This document shows positions 1 to 7,638 of a DNA stretch of 14,235 nt, piece by piece. The stretch covers positions 1 through 14,235 of the forward strand of contig DGOE01000154.1 in the NCBI GenBank assembly GCA_002389295.1, read 5' to 3'. Source of the DNA: Flavobacteriales bacterium UBA4474. GTDB lineage: Bacteria > Bacteroidota > Bacteroidia > Flavobacteriales_D > Sanyastnellaceae. Position numbers and translations under genes: made by a program. Below the pieces are notes generated by a model, which ran no database searches, was not told the DNA's origin, and worked only from the letters and a program-made list of their open reading frames with translations. Numbering within the stretch: position 1 is the stretch's first letter; each line of letters opens with the position of its first letter.

Positions 1-108
1 GAATGGCTGGACTTGATGGGCCGCAAAGTCTCTTCCCTCCAGCCGGGTCAGATGTACATCCAACGCGATCAAAACGGCAGGACGAAAAAGGTGATCGGCT
101 TGGAATGA
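1..108 (+). CDS. C-terminal end of a T9SS-sorted secreted protein (5' partial)
   Basis: The window opens inside a gene in frame 1, which runs 35 codons to TGA at 106-108. The fragment contains LDLMGRKV, then a Gly-Gln-Met-Tyr stretch, then basic residues and the ending KKVIGLE. This is the usual close of a T9SS type A C-terminal sorting domain (D-x-x-G-R-x-V, then G-x-Y/M-x-I, then a short basic tail). The family role is to direct a periplasmic protein through the T9SS to the cell surface or medium, where the tail is normally removed. The function of the protein itself lies off the window. The next gene starts 67 bases downstream on the same strand. The frame and ending are clear; the sorting-domain call rests on a short fragment. 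Confidence 0.75.
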   Translation, partial: EWLDLMGRKVSSLQPGQMYIQRDQNGRTKKVIGLE

Positions 109-142
109 CGCTTTTTGCTGGGCCTGTCGATGGCCGTTTTCA

Positions 143-149
143 TACTTTG
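143..149 (+). promoter_or_regulatory. Possible Bacteroidota -7 promoter element
   Basis: TACTTTG lies 26 bases before the ATG of the phosphodiesterase gene and resembles the Bacteroidota sigma-A -7 element TAnnTTTG, with one T missing. TTTTTG at 112-117 could serve as the -33 element, but the spacing of about 25 bases is longer than usual. Position supports it, sequence only partly. Confidence 0.3.
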
Positions 150-175
150 CCAGTCCGCACCCCAACCTATTGGTC

Positions 176-2038
176 ATGAAACGCGCTTTCCACCTTGCCC
201 TCGCCTGTCTTTTGCTGATCACCGGCACTTCGGTACTGGGCCAATCCGAGGATGCGCGGGTTTTGATCATCGGCATCGACGGGACCCGGCCCGACTGCCT
301 GGAAGCCGCCGAAACGCCTGCACTGGATGCCTTGATTGCAGATGGCATCTACAGTCCTGACGCGCTCAACAACGACATCACCTACAGTGGGCCGGGCTGG
401 TCCGCGATGATCTGTGGCGTGTGGTCGGACGCGCACGGCGTGACCAGCAACAACTTTGTGGGCAGCAATTTTGAGGGGTTCCCTTCGTTCATGCAGCGCC
501 TGGAATTGGAAAACCCAGAGCTGAATACCCATTCTTTCTGCCACTGGGCTCCCATCAACGACTACATCTTGGGAGAGGTGGTCGACGAAGCCATCAATTC
601 GCCCACCGATGCCGCCGTACGCGACGCTGCAGTGTCCCTCCTGGAAGGTGGCGACCCCCACGCCGTGTTCCTCCATTTTGACGATGTCGACATCAACGGG
701 CACGGCTACGGGTTCAGTGCCGCCGTGCCACAGTACATCGGCGCCATTGAAACCACGGACGGGTTTGTCGCGGAAGTGATGCAGGCCTTGACCAACCGAC
801 CCAACTACGCGGCCGAGAACTGGTTGGTGTTGGTCTCCACCGACCACGGGGGGATCGGCTACAACCACGGGGGCACCTCCATCGAAGAGGAGACCATGTT
901 TTTCCTGGCCAGCGGCCCCTCGGTGGAGCCTGCTGTGCTGGTCAAAGACACGCTGGACATCCTGCCCGCTCCCGAAAACTGCATCGCCCCAGGTGCAGCG
1001 GAATTGCGGTTTGAAGGCGGTGGCGATGCGGTGGTCATTGAGGACAGCCCCGCCTTACAACTCGGTGCCGATCAAGACTTCACCCTCGAGGTGCGGATCC
1101 GCACCCAAGCGACGCCCGATGTGGCCATCATCGGCAACAAAGACTGGAATACAGGGCTCAACCCCGGGTTTGTCTTCTCCTTTGAATACCCCAGCGGCCC
1201 GGCGTGGAAAGTCAACATCGGCGACGGTGATGAACGCGCGGACGCCAATGGTTCCAGCGGAGTGGCCGACGGCCAATGGCACACCCTCTCGTGCTCCTTT
1301 GACCGCGACGGCATGATGCGGCTGTACACCGACGGCGTGTTCTCTGCCGAAGAAGACATCTCCGAAGTCGGCGATATCGACGTCGGCAGCGGGTGGTTTT
1401 TTGGGTCCGACATCTTGGGCGCGTACAGCTACACGGGCGCCCTGTCTGAGGTCCGGTTCTGGCATGGCGTGCTTTCTGAAGAGGCCATCTCAGCTTGGCA
1501 TTGCAGCCCCTTGGATGCCGCCCATCCGAATTGGGCATCCCTGCAAGCGCATTGGGCCCTGACCGAAGGCGCTGGAGCGGAAGTCGCCAACAGCGCGGGC
1601 AGCGGCCTCGTCGGCACTGTGCAAGGTGCGGAGTGGGACCAGCCTGAGGGCGTGATCACGTTTGACTACAGCAACACCCCGCGCATTGTCGATGTGGCCG
1701 CCACGGCATTGGACCACATGTGCCTGACCATCGAACCCGATTGGAATTTGGATGGCATTTCATGGGTCGACGGATGCAACACCACCCACGTGGGGGACCT
1801 GGACCGCAGCACCATCAAGGCATCCCTGTTTCCAAACCCCGGCACCGGCGATTTCCAGATCACCGGGCTTCCACCCCATGCCTCCATCGAGGTGTTCGAC
1901 CCCACGGGCAGGCCCATACACTCGGCCCAACCCGGATCGTCCACGCACACCGTGCCCCACACAGCAGGCAGCGGCGTCTACCTCATCCGCATCGTCGACG
2001 GAGCGCAGCGCCGCACCCTGCGCTGGATCCGGCAGTAA
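176..2038 (+). CDS. Secreted type I phosphodiesterase/alkaline-phosphatase-superfamily enzyme with inserted LamG-like domain and T9SS tail
   Basis: The 620-residue product starts with a signal peptide (1 to about 22, ending VLGQ). The alkaline-phosphatase-superfamily fold follows. Metal ligands are visible as D35 in GIDG, D172 and H176 in DINGH, D223-H224 in STDHGG and H231 in NHGG. The likely nucleophile is S71 in YSGPGW, in the position of the Thr of the NPP motif T-F-P-N. A LamG/concanavalin-like domain spans about 274-440 (FTLEVRIRT, GQWHTLSCSFD, LSEVRFW). Residues 500-531 (TPRIVDVAATALDH, WNLDGISW) then read like the end of the phosphatase fold, so LamG seems to sit inside the catalytic domain. 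Residues 549-620 (LFPNPGTGDF, then D-P-T-G-R-P) are a T9SS sorting domain. The enzyme should hydrolyse phosphate mono- or diesters at the cell surface; the substrate is unknown. ATG 176 was preferred over an in-frame TTG at 170 because it leaves a normal signal peptide. Family call is firm, activity inferred. Confidence 0.88.
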   Translation: MKRAFHLALACLLLITGTSVLGQSEDARVLIIGIDGTRPDCLEAAETPALDALIADGIYSPDALNNDITYSGPGWSAMICGVWSDAHGVTSNNFVGSNFEGFPSFMQRLELENPELNTHSFCHWAPINDYILGEVVDEAINSPTDAAVRDAAVSLLEGGDPHAVFLHFDDVDINGHGYGFSAAVPQYIGAIETTDGFVAEVMQALTNRPNYAAENWLVLVSTDHGGIGYNHGGTSIEEETMFFLASGPSVEPAVLVKDTLDILPAPENCIAPGAAELRFEGGGDAVVIEDSPALQLGADQDFTLEVRIRTQATPDVAIIGNKDWNTGLNPGFVFSFEYPSGPAWKVNIGDGDERADANGSSGVADGQWHTLSCSFDRDGMMRLYTDGVFSAEEDISEVGDIDVGSGWFFGSDILGAYSYTGALSEVRFWHGVLSEEAISAWHCSPLDAAHPNWASLQAHWALTEGAGAEVANSAGSGLVGTVQGAEWDQPEGVITFDYSNTPRIVDVAATALDHMCLTIEPDWNLDGISWVDGCNTTHVGDLDRSTIKASLFPNPGTGDFQITGLPPHASIEVFDPTGRPIHSAQPGSSTHTVPHTAGSGVYLIRIVDGAQRRTLRWIRQ

Positions 2039-2133
2039 TCTCCGGTATCTGCCGGTACCGCGCGGACACCACACCTGGGCGCAGGCGGTACCCACCGCGC
2101 GGCGAACGCACAGGCTCACATGTGTTCCCTGAC
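2039..2133. terminator. Convergent intergenic gap with GC-rich inverted repeats, possible bidirectional terminator
   Basis: This 95-base gap lies between two converging stop codons. The self-complementary octamer CCGCGCGG occurs at 2058-2065 and 2095-2102, so the copies can pair across a 29-base loop. A smaller hairpin, GCGGT-ACCC-ACCGC, lies at 2085-2098. CGGTACCG and CACATGTG are also palindromic. There is no T tract on either side, so a standard intrinsic terminator is not shown. The position between converging genes is the main argument. Confidence 0.35.
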
Positions 2134-5100
2134 TTAGCGTTTGATCACCTTGAAGTTCTGGACCCACGTGTCATTGAAGCACTTGACGATGTAAGGGCCA
2201 GCCGGATACTGCTCGAGCGAAATCACCGTGCTGGTCCTCCCCGGCGCCAAGCTGCGAGACGCGAGGCGCCTGCCCAGATGGTCCATGACCTCCACTTGAA
2301 TCGGTCCGTTGAGGTCGCCAAATGAAGCAGCATCCACCGTAATGTCGCCCTGCGTGGGGTTGGGATACAGCTGTACCCTTTGCTCGGCCTCCGTTGTGGG
2401 GGCTTCGACGCCATTGATTCCACTGGCAAATAGCGGGATGTCGTAGTCGTACTCACAGATGCCGAGATCGTCCATCACAATGACGTTGTAGTCGCCCACC
2501 GGCAGGCCGAGGAACGTGCCCGAGGCAAAGAAATTCTGCCCCCCGTCGATGCTGTATTGATACGCCCCTGCGCCAGAAAATGCCGTGATCACAATGGCGC
2601 CATCTGCAGTCAGGACAGAGGTGGGCTGGGTGATCACCATCTGCACACCATTGAAGTCACACACGGAAAGGGTCACGGTCTCCTCATAGGTGCATCCCGT
2701 TTCACTTTGGACGACAACGTCGTACGTCCCTGGACCGAGGTTGCCAAAGGTGTTGGCGCTGCCAAATGATTGCCCTCCATCGATGCTGAATTCGAAAATG
2801 TCCTCATTGGAAAAGGGCTGGACGACCAGCATGCCATCATTCGCAGTGTTGGAGGATGCATGGCTCACACTGACCTCTGTCGCAATCTGACAAGCGCCAT
2901 CTCCCACGCAGAACGACTCTACGGCTTCGTAACTGAACGCCCCGTCATTGAACAAGATGGTCTCACCTGCTGCATTCAGGACCTGGAAATTGCCCTCTCC
3001 ATATCCGCAGCACATGCCGTCTCCAAAACTGTCGTAGACGGAGAGGGTAAGACACGCATCGGCACTCACGCAGATGTCCTCCGTGTATTCTTCTGCTCCC
3101 CCCAATGGGAAATCCCCACCAGACAACACCTGACCGGAGCCGGCATCCACCAGCTCCCACGAAGTTTCCGAAGGGTAGTTATCAGCCAGAATCGACAAGG
3201 TGACCGTTTCGAAATTCACGTCCAGGTTTACTGTCGTCACCACTACGTTGTTGCTCAGGTTTCCATCGGACCCGCCATTGACGCCGGTCAACAGCAGCTG
3301 TATGCTGTTTTCCGCGGGCAGGAAGTTGTCTTCGAGCACAAACGTCACGACACCCTCTTCATCAAAGGCGATGTCCACAGACTCCGTGATCACCTCGACG
3401 ACGGTTCCATTGACCTCGATTTGGATTTGAACCGATTCAATGGGCTCTTGCCCTTGATTGGTCACAATGGCGTTGACCCCGACCTGGCCAGCACAGGTGG
3501 GATTGACCTGTCCGAAAGAGATGGACGCGTCCAAGGGGTGGAGTTTGGACAGGACGAACTCCAGCGTGTCGTTGTTGGAATACCCGTCGTCCGGGTCCGA
3601 AACGATGCCGGCGATGAGGTAGTCCCCGATGGCGGAGAAATCCTGTGGCGCGGTGAATTGAAATTCGGCGTCACTGAACGGCGCGATGGTTTCTGTGATG
3701 GTCATGGTATCCACCACCTGACCGTCCACCATCAACGAGAGGCCGAAGTTGCTCATGTCATTCAAACCGGTATTGGCTACCCGCACGGTGACCTGTTCTG
3801 CCGCACCCAAGGTGGACGAAGGTTGGGGGTCGATAAATTCCTCCACGGCCAAGTCGTTGTCGGCTTTGATGCCCGCCCAGAACGACACCCACGGTCTGGC
3901 CTGCTTGATGGCCAACTGATCTTGGGCCGTGACTTTGTATTCGATGTCCATGCCGAAGCCTTCGATGCCCTCCACACCATAGAGCACGGCAAATTCGTCG
4001 TGGATGACCCCGAGGTATTCCCTCATCAGATCGAGGTACACGTTGTCCATGACCAACTGCCCGTCCTCTACCAGATTGGACAACCGCAACACGACATATC
4101 CGGCTCCTTGGTTTTCATCCTCATAGAGCAGGATTTCCTCGGGAACGGAGTTGGGTTCAGGGTTGGTGATGAGCGACTCTCCCACCTGCGTGTTGAGGTA
4201 GAACGTCCCTTCAGTGTCGTAGATGGGGTCCAAGCTGATGCCCACGCCATTGGACTGTTCTTCTTGGAAATTGGGGTGGCAGAGAACGCCCATGGCCGCC
4301 ATGAAGTGGTCTACGCGATAGAAGTCGCGCTCCTCGAATGCCCTGAAATTCCACATGCTCGCATACACCTGCCGAATGGACTTGTAGATGTGGCCCTCGT
4401 CCTCGTATTGGGTTTTCGAAGTGTACAGACCGGCCCCGCTGAATCCAGGCAGGTCTTCGTTGTTGGTGGACGATCGGCAGCGAACCGCCGTCCCTGGCGG
4501 AAAGGAATCGTGCATGTCCTGCAGGTCATCCATCATCCACTGGGGCATCGGTGCGTCCTTGATGTCGTCCCTGAAATCACGGAGACGGTCCTCCCTAAAC
4601 TCCATGTCATCGATGAATGACGGGTTGTTGATCATGACTTCTGCCTCCTCATAGAAGTCGTTGTACTGCATGAATTCGTCGTAGTAGTAAAACGGGATTC
4701 CAAACCCGTCCGGGATGGTGCCCTCCGGGAACCCGAACGACCGCATCGTCGCCACGTTGGAGCATTTGGCGCCAAAAGCGGTCGACATCTCAAACCCGAT
4801 GTCGTCCAGCGGCATGATTTCGGTGATGCTCAGGTCGCGCACCGGTATCTGCGGCTCGGTGGGCCGGAGCGCCTCGTACCAATCATTGACCTCATCCAGC
4901 GTGGCCTCTCGAATCTGAAAGGACGCCTGCTCCACCTTGTAGTAGATGTAACTCCCCAGCAGGCTGCTGATGGAGTCGATCGACAGTGGATCGGCGATGT
5001 AGGCGTTGGGCACATTGTCCTGGATGGCCCTCAGGTTGACGTGAGACAGCGGCGTTTGAATCACTGAAGTCATGATGCCCCCCACCCTCGGCAGGGAGTT

Positions 5101-6084
5101 CGGCAAGGCATCGTACAAGACGATGTCTCGAGATCCCGGGGTCTCCCCCAGCTCCATATGACGGAAGAAGCCATACCCTTCGGCCAGGTGAAGGGGGATG
5201 TAATCCACATCCGCAAATACTTCAGACTCCAACACCACCTCGATGCCGGACCCTTCGTAGTCATCGGCGTAATTGTTGAGGTAATTGTTTTCGCTCCCCT
5301 CACTGATGAAGTGGGTCATGTTGTTTTGAAGGAAGGGCATGTTGGCCAGCAGCAGGTGGTAGGTGCGCTGGGTGTCTTCAAAACTGTCGGCGTCTCCGAA
5401 TGAGAAATTGAATGAATACCCTCCAATGGTGCCGTTCGGATTGATCTGGGTGGGGTAGAACACGATTTCCCCAGACGAATCATCGCCCACCACATCCGCA
5501 CCGATCGCACCCCAAAAACCATAGTGGACGGTGTGGGTGTTGCTGTTGATGAAGTACACCTTGGGCTCCGGCGTATCCCTGTCCATGATGCCGAATTTCA
5601 CATAGAGCTGATCGTCCAGGAATGGCGCCCAACCGACGTTGTTGACGGTGGCCAAATCCATGAAGGTCTCCGCATCCGGAATGGAAGTCGTTCCGTCCAA
5701 AAAATCCACGGGAGGCGCGTAATTCAGCGGCGCATCGGTGGGCATGTTCTGGTACTCTGTGATGTCGTCAACCAGATCCCCGTCCATGTCGCCCGGGTCG
5801 GATACGTCATATTCCCAAACCGTATACTGATTCTCAGGATAGGCGGCACCGGGTTCGGAAATCACCATCGTGCCGTCCACGCCCATGGTCATGGATGTCG
5901 GCCATTCAAATGTTGGACTGTGCTGCGCTTCCAATATGTAGTACTTGCCAGACTCGGCCTGTATCGAGAGCTGGACTTGCCCGAAAACGTTGACCGAATA
6001 GTTGTCGATGGGCACGATGTCTTGCCCGAGGCCAGCAGAACAAAGGGAAACGGAGAGCAGCAGCAGCTGTAAATTCTTGGACAT
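2134..6084 (-). CDS. T9SS-exported dikinase-like protein: GWD-type phosphohistidine segment plus PPDK-type ATP-grasp domain, CARDB-like and SprB modules
   Basis: The product has 1316 residues. Order: signal peptide (1 to about 20, ending GLGQ); a Ca-loop-like DMDGDLVDD at 99-107; an N-terminal region with no family I recognise; a phosphohistidine-like segment at about 330-365 with TPLSHVNLRA (H348), close to the LSHVSVRA motif of alpha-glucan water dikinases; then a PPDK_N/PEP-synthase ATP-grasp domain (about 430-735). In that domain GAKCSNVATM carries K440, RCRSSTNNEDLPGFSG carries R535 and R537, DIEYK carries E715, and KQARPW carries Q728 and R730. These match ATP- and metal-binding residues of PPDK. 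Two CARDB-like domains follow (about 750-955), then a module with YDSFGDGMCCGYG (1017-1029), two SprB-type repeats (about 1075-1140 and 1150-1217, each with SIDGGQ) and a T9SS tail (1238-1316, LYPNPTQGD). A dikinase moves the beta-phosphate of ATP to a histidine and then to an acceptor; the acceptor here is unknown. ATG 6084 was chosen because the 35 extra codons upstream would spoil the signal peptide. Confidence 0.88.
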   Translation of the reverse strand: MSKNLQLLLLSVSLCSAGLGQDIVPIDNYSVNVFGQVQLSIQAESGKYYILEAQHSPTFEWPTSMTMGVDGTMVISEPGAAYPENQYTVWEYDVSDPGDMDGDLVDDITEYQNMPTDAPLNYAPPVDFLDGTTSIPDAETFMDLATVNNVGWAPFLDDQLYVKFGIMDRDTPEPKVYFINSNTHTVHYGFWGAIGADVVGDDSSGEIVFYPTQINPNGTIGGYSFNFSFGDADSFEDTQRTYHLLLANMPFLQNNMTHFISEGSENNYLNNYADDYEGSGIEVVLESEVFADVDYIPLHLAEGYGFFRHMELGETPGSRDIVLYDALPNSLPRVGGIMTSVIQTPLSHVNLRAIQDNVPNAYIADPLSIDSISSLLGSYIYYKVEQASFQIREATLDEVNDWYEALRPTEPQIPVRDLSITEIMPLDDIGFEMSTAFGAKCSNVATMRSFGFPEGTIPDGFGIPFYYYDEFMQYNDFYEEAEVMINNPSFIDDMEFREDRLRDFRDDIKDAPMPQWMMDDLQDMHDSFPPGTAVRCRSSTNNEDLPGFSGAGLYTSKTQYEDEGHIYKSIRQVYASMWNFRAFEERDFYRVDHFMAAMGVLCHPNFQEEQSNGVGISLDPIYDTEGTFYLNTQVGESLITNPEPNSVPEEILLYEDENQGAGYVVLRLSNLVEDGQLVMDNVYLDLMREYLGVIHDEFAVLYGVEGIEGFGMDIEYKVTAQDQLAIKQARPWVSFWAGIKADNDLAVEEFIDPQPSSTLGAAEQVTVRVANTGLNDMSNFGLSLMVDGQVVDTMTITETIAPFSDAEFQFTAPQDFSAIGDYLIAGIVSDPDDGYSNNDTLEFVLSKLHPLDASISFGQVNPTCAGQVGVNAIVTNQGQEPIESVQIQIEVNGTVVEVITESVDIAFDEEGVVTFVLEDNFLPAENSIQLLLTGVNGGSDGNLSNNVVVTTVNLDVNFETVTLSILADNYPSETSWELVDAGSGQVLSGGDFPLGGAEEYTEDICVSADACLTLSVYDSFGDGMCCGYGEGNFQVLNAAGETILFNDGAFSYEAVESFCVGDGACQIATEVSVSHASSNTANDGMLVVQPFSNEDIFEFSIDGGQSFGSANTFGNLGPGTYDVVVQSETGCTYEETVTLSVCDFNGVQMVITQPTSVLTADGAIVITAFSGAGAYQYSIDGGQNFFASGTFLGLPVGDYNVIVMDDLGICEYDYDIPLFASGINGVEAPTTEAEQRVQLYPNPTQGDITVDAASFGDLNGPIQVEVMDHLGRRLASRSLAPGRTSTVISLEQYPAGPYIVKCFNDTWVQNFKVIKR

Positions 6085-6110
6085 GGCAGGTCGGGTCAAG
6101 GTGGACAGGA

Positions 6111-6118
6111 CTAAAGTA
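6111..6118 (-). promoter_or_regulatory. Possible -7 promoter element for the dikinase-like gene
   Basis: On the minus strand this reads TACTTTAG, one mismatch from TAnnTTTG, ending 26 bases before the ATG. That matches the position of the similar TACTTTG before the phosphodiesterase gene. The TTG boxes upstream are at poor spacing (14 or 27 bases). If real, the dikinase-like gene can be transcribed separately from the histidine phosphatase gene. Confidence 0.3.
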
Positions 6119-6132
6119 TGGACGGGCGCAAT

Positions 6133-6150
6133 CAACGCATGGTTGCAACC
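6133..6150. repeat. Overlapping short palindromes upstream of the dikinase-like gene
   Basis: CAAC-gcatg-GTTG (6133-6145) overlaps the perfect 10-base palindrome GGTTGCAACC (6141-6150), and GCATGG occurs on both sides of GGTTGCAACC. The block sits 49-66 bases before the dikinase-like start and 26 bases past the phosphatase stop. It could be an operator or a weak hairpin; nothing decides between these, and chance is possible. Confidence 0.25.
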
Positions 6151-6176
6151 GCATGGTCCCATCGCGCGGGGCACTT

Positions 6177-6719
6177 CTACTGCTCGCATTGAAAAGCCGT
6201 GTGCAACACATGGAGCCGACCGCCCTCTGGCGAGACGACGACCTGATATACCCGATTGTAAATCGATTCATCGAAGGCACCAATGTCCTCGCCCACCAAC
6301 AAACCGGCCAGCACCCCCGTGGTATTGCTGTGTCCCACCACCAAGGCGTCTTGTCGATTCTGAAGCAACGCCATCATGACTTTCTCCAATTCCTGTGGAT
6401 CGTATTCCTGAACCTCCAGGCCCTTGGCGCGCGCCGTGGGCAGGGCCGTCCCCCAAGTCCGGCGATAGTCGGTGCTGTACACCGCTTCCAGCGGTACGTC
6501 CTCAAAAAACACACGGAGGCTTTCCGAGCGCTCCAGCCCACATGGCGTCAATTCCGGGTCGCTTGCCTCACGCGTCTTTTCCGCGTGCCGCACCAGGTAA
6601 AGGGTAAAGAGATTATGCGGCTCTTGGGCTCCTGCACCGCAGTGTATCCCTGTGAAAAACAACATACACGCCCACACCGAGAGGTGGGCGAAGGTGATTC
6701 GTACGGTCATTGTCGTCAT
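6177..6719 (-). CDS. Small secreted histidine phosphatase family protein (phosphoglycerate-mutase-like, SixA-type size)
   Basis: The 180-residue product has a signal peptide (1 to about 31, ending GAGAQ). A compact histidine-phosphatase domain follows: LVRHAEK with the phospho-accepting H45 next to R44, the LTPCGLERSESLR helix start (58-69), VYSTDYRRTWGTA with R86/R87, and VVGHSNT with the second catalytic H130. The length fits the short branch-1 SixA-like group. The family removes phosphate through a phosphohistidine intermediate; the substrate cannot be told. The signal peptide places it in the periplasm or outside, which rules out glycolytic mutase activity. ATG 6719 was chosen; ATG 6710 would also leave a signal peptide, while upstream codons would bury it. 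It ends in TAG 92 bases before the dikinase-like gene on the same strand, so co-transcription is possible. Confidence 0.85.
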   Translation of the reverse strand: MTTMTVRITFAHLSVWACMLFFTGIHCGAGAQEPHNLFTLYLVRHAEKTREASDPELTPCGLERSESLRVFFEDVPLEAVYSTDYRRTWGTALPTARAKGLEVQEYDPQELEKVMMALLQNRQDALVVGHSNTTGVLAGLLVGEDIGAFDESIYNRVYQVVVSPEGGRLHVLHTAFQCEQ

Positions 6720-6877
6720 CGATGGTTCAACATTCCTCTGGACATCGCCAAGTCTGGGGCACCCGCGGAAATCGCCCCATGAACTTATGGCGATTCTTTG
6801 GATTGAAGCCAAAAGCGCAGGTTGCACAGCCGCGAATGCCGAGGTTGTCCAGCGCGGTGCTCGGCCTTTTCCATGAA

Positions 6878-6885
6878 TAGCTTTG
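6878..6885 (+). promoter_or_regulatory. Exact match to the Bacteroidota -7 element
   Basis: TAGCTTTG matches TAnnTTTG exactly and ends 49 bases before the ATG of the beta-barrel-like gene. No TTG at the proper -33 distance is seen; the nearest is about 30 bases upstream. It lies in the 215-base divergent gap 6720-6934, the longest in the window. In the other direction, toward the phosphatase gene, I see only weak matches. The gap holds no other feature I can support. Confidence 0.4.
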
Positions 6886-6934
6886 GCATGGGATGTGCAA
6901 TGAGCGTGCGCATTGAAAACGACACATCAGCACC

Positions 6935-7621
6935 ATGCCAAACACCACCTCCCCTTTCAATGCGCTCTTCTGCCTCTTGCTTGGGCTGTTGGGGTCAAGT
7001 GCATCTGCCCAAGTCAACCCGCCCGCTGGGGAGACGTTGAGCGACCTCCGGATTGAGTTTCTCCTCAACAGCGTTCAATTGGGTGTTGAGCAAACGAATC
7101 AAACCACCCACAGCCTTGGTTTTGACATCTCGATGCTGGTCGAAGGGCCCAAGTCTTCTGGTGGGGGAGTCAGGCTTGGATTCACACCGCAAGAATCCTG
7201 GGAAGCGCCGTGGGATTCAGCAGTGGGCGGGGTCATGGAATATGAGCGTCAGCTCCTCGATTTTTCTGTTTTTTTCCGCTACATCCCCTACCAAAAGGGG
7301 TTTTTTCAAGGAAATGTCATCCCTTACCTCGAGTTTGAATGCGGGTTGTCCAGCATGTTCTTCATCGAAAGTATCCATCACGACGGCTCAGACGAGGCCG
7401 AGTCCCAAACCGAGGAAACCGACTTGGCTTTTATGGCCGGATTGAGTGCTGGCGTTCGGCTGTTGGAATCAGATGAGAGCAACCTCAGCTTGGCGCTGCG
7501 CTTTGGATCGCGGATCGGAGGCCCATTGGATCAACCCTCTTTGGACCCCGACCTGGAGGATGGGCCCCCATTGAATGGAGGCCGGCAAATGGTGTCTTTC
7601 GGTGTCAGCTATTGGCTGTGA
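6935..7621 (+). CDS. Predicted outer-membrane beta-barrel-like protein of unknown function
   Basis: The 228-residue product has a clear signal peptide (1-25, ending ASAQ). The rest alternates polar and hydrophobic residues, with strand-like stretches such as LDFSVFFRYIPYQKGFF and NVIPYLEFECGLSSMFFIES. An acidic loop (DGSDEAESQTEETD) and the ending MVSFGVSYWL follow. An alternating strand closed by aromatics at the C terminus is typical of small outer-membrane barrels, and 'RYIPY...PYLEFECG' resembles the R-Y-x-P...P-Y-x-E-x-G pattern of Bacteroidota porin-family proteins. I recognise no enzymatic motif. An exact TAnnTTTG element precedes it. Its stop is 17 bases from the converging stop of the next gene. 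The coding call is firm, the barrel call moderate; a periplasmic beta-rich protein is the alternative. Confidence 0.75.
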   Translation: MPNTTSPFNALFCLLLGLLGSSASAQVNPPAGETLSDLRIEFLLNSVQLGVEQTNQTTHSLGFDISMLVEGPKSSGGGVRLGFTPQESWEAPWDSAVGGVMEYERQLLDFSVFFRYIPYQKGFFQGNVIPYLEFECGLSSMFFIESIHHDGSDEAESQTEETDLAFMAGLSAGVRLLESDESNLSLALRFGSRIGGPLDQPSLDPDLEDGPPLNGGRQMVSFGVSYWL

Positions 7622-7638
7622 CTTTCCGCGGGTGAGGA

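Noticed and set aside
167..868. A 233-codon minus-strand open frame opposite the phosphodiesterase gene
   Set aside because: It is codon-aligned with the real gene, and the plus strand carries the signal peptide and metal-binding motifs.
2770..4620. A 616-codon open frame on the plus strand opposite the dikinase-like gene
   Set aside because: It is codon-aligned with the real gene on the other strand. Such frames stay open when TTA, CTA and TCA codons are avoided, as expected in GC-rich DNA. The translation shows no motif or plausible composition.
6085..6189. An N-terminal extension of the dikinase-like protein by 35 codons
   Set aside because: The extension would overlap the end of the phosphatase gene and put a long stretch before a perfect signal peptide. 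The internal ATG at 6084 is the better start.
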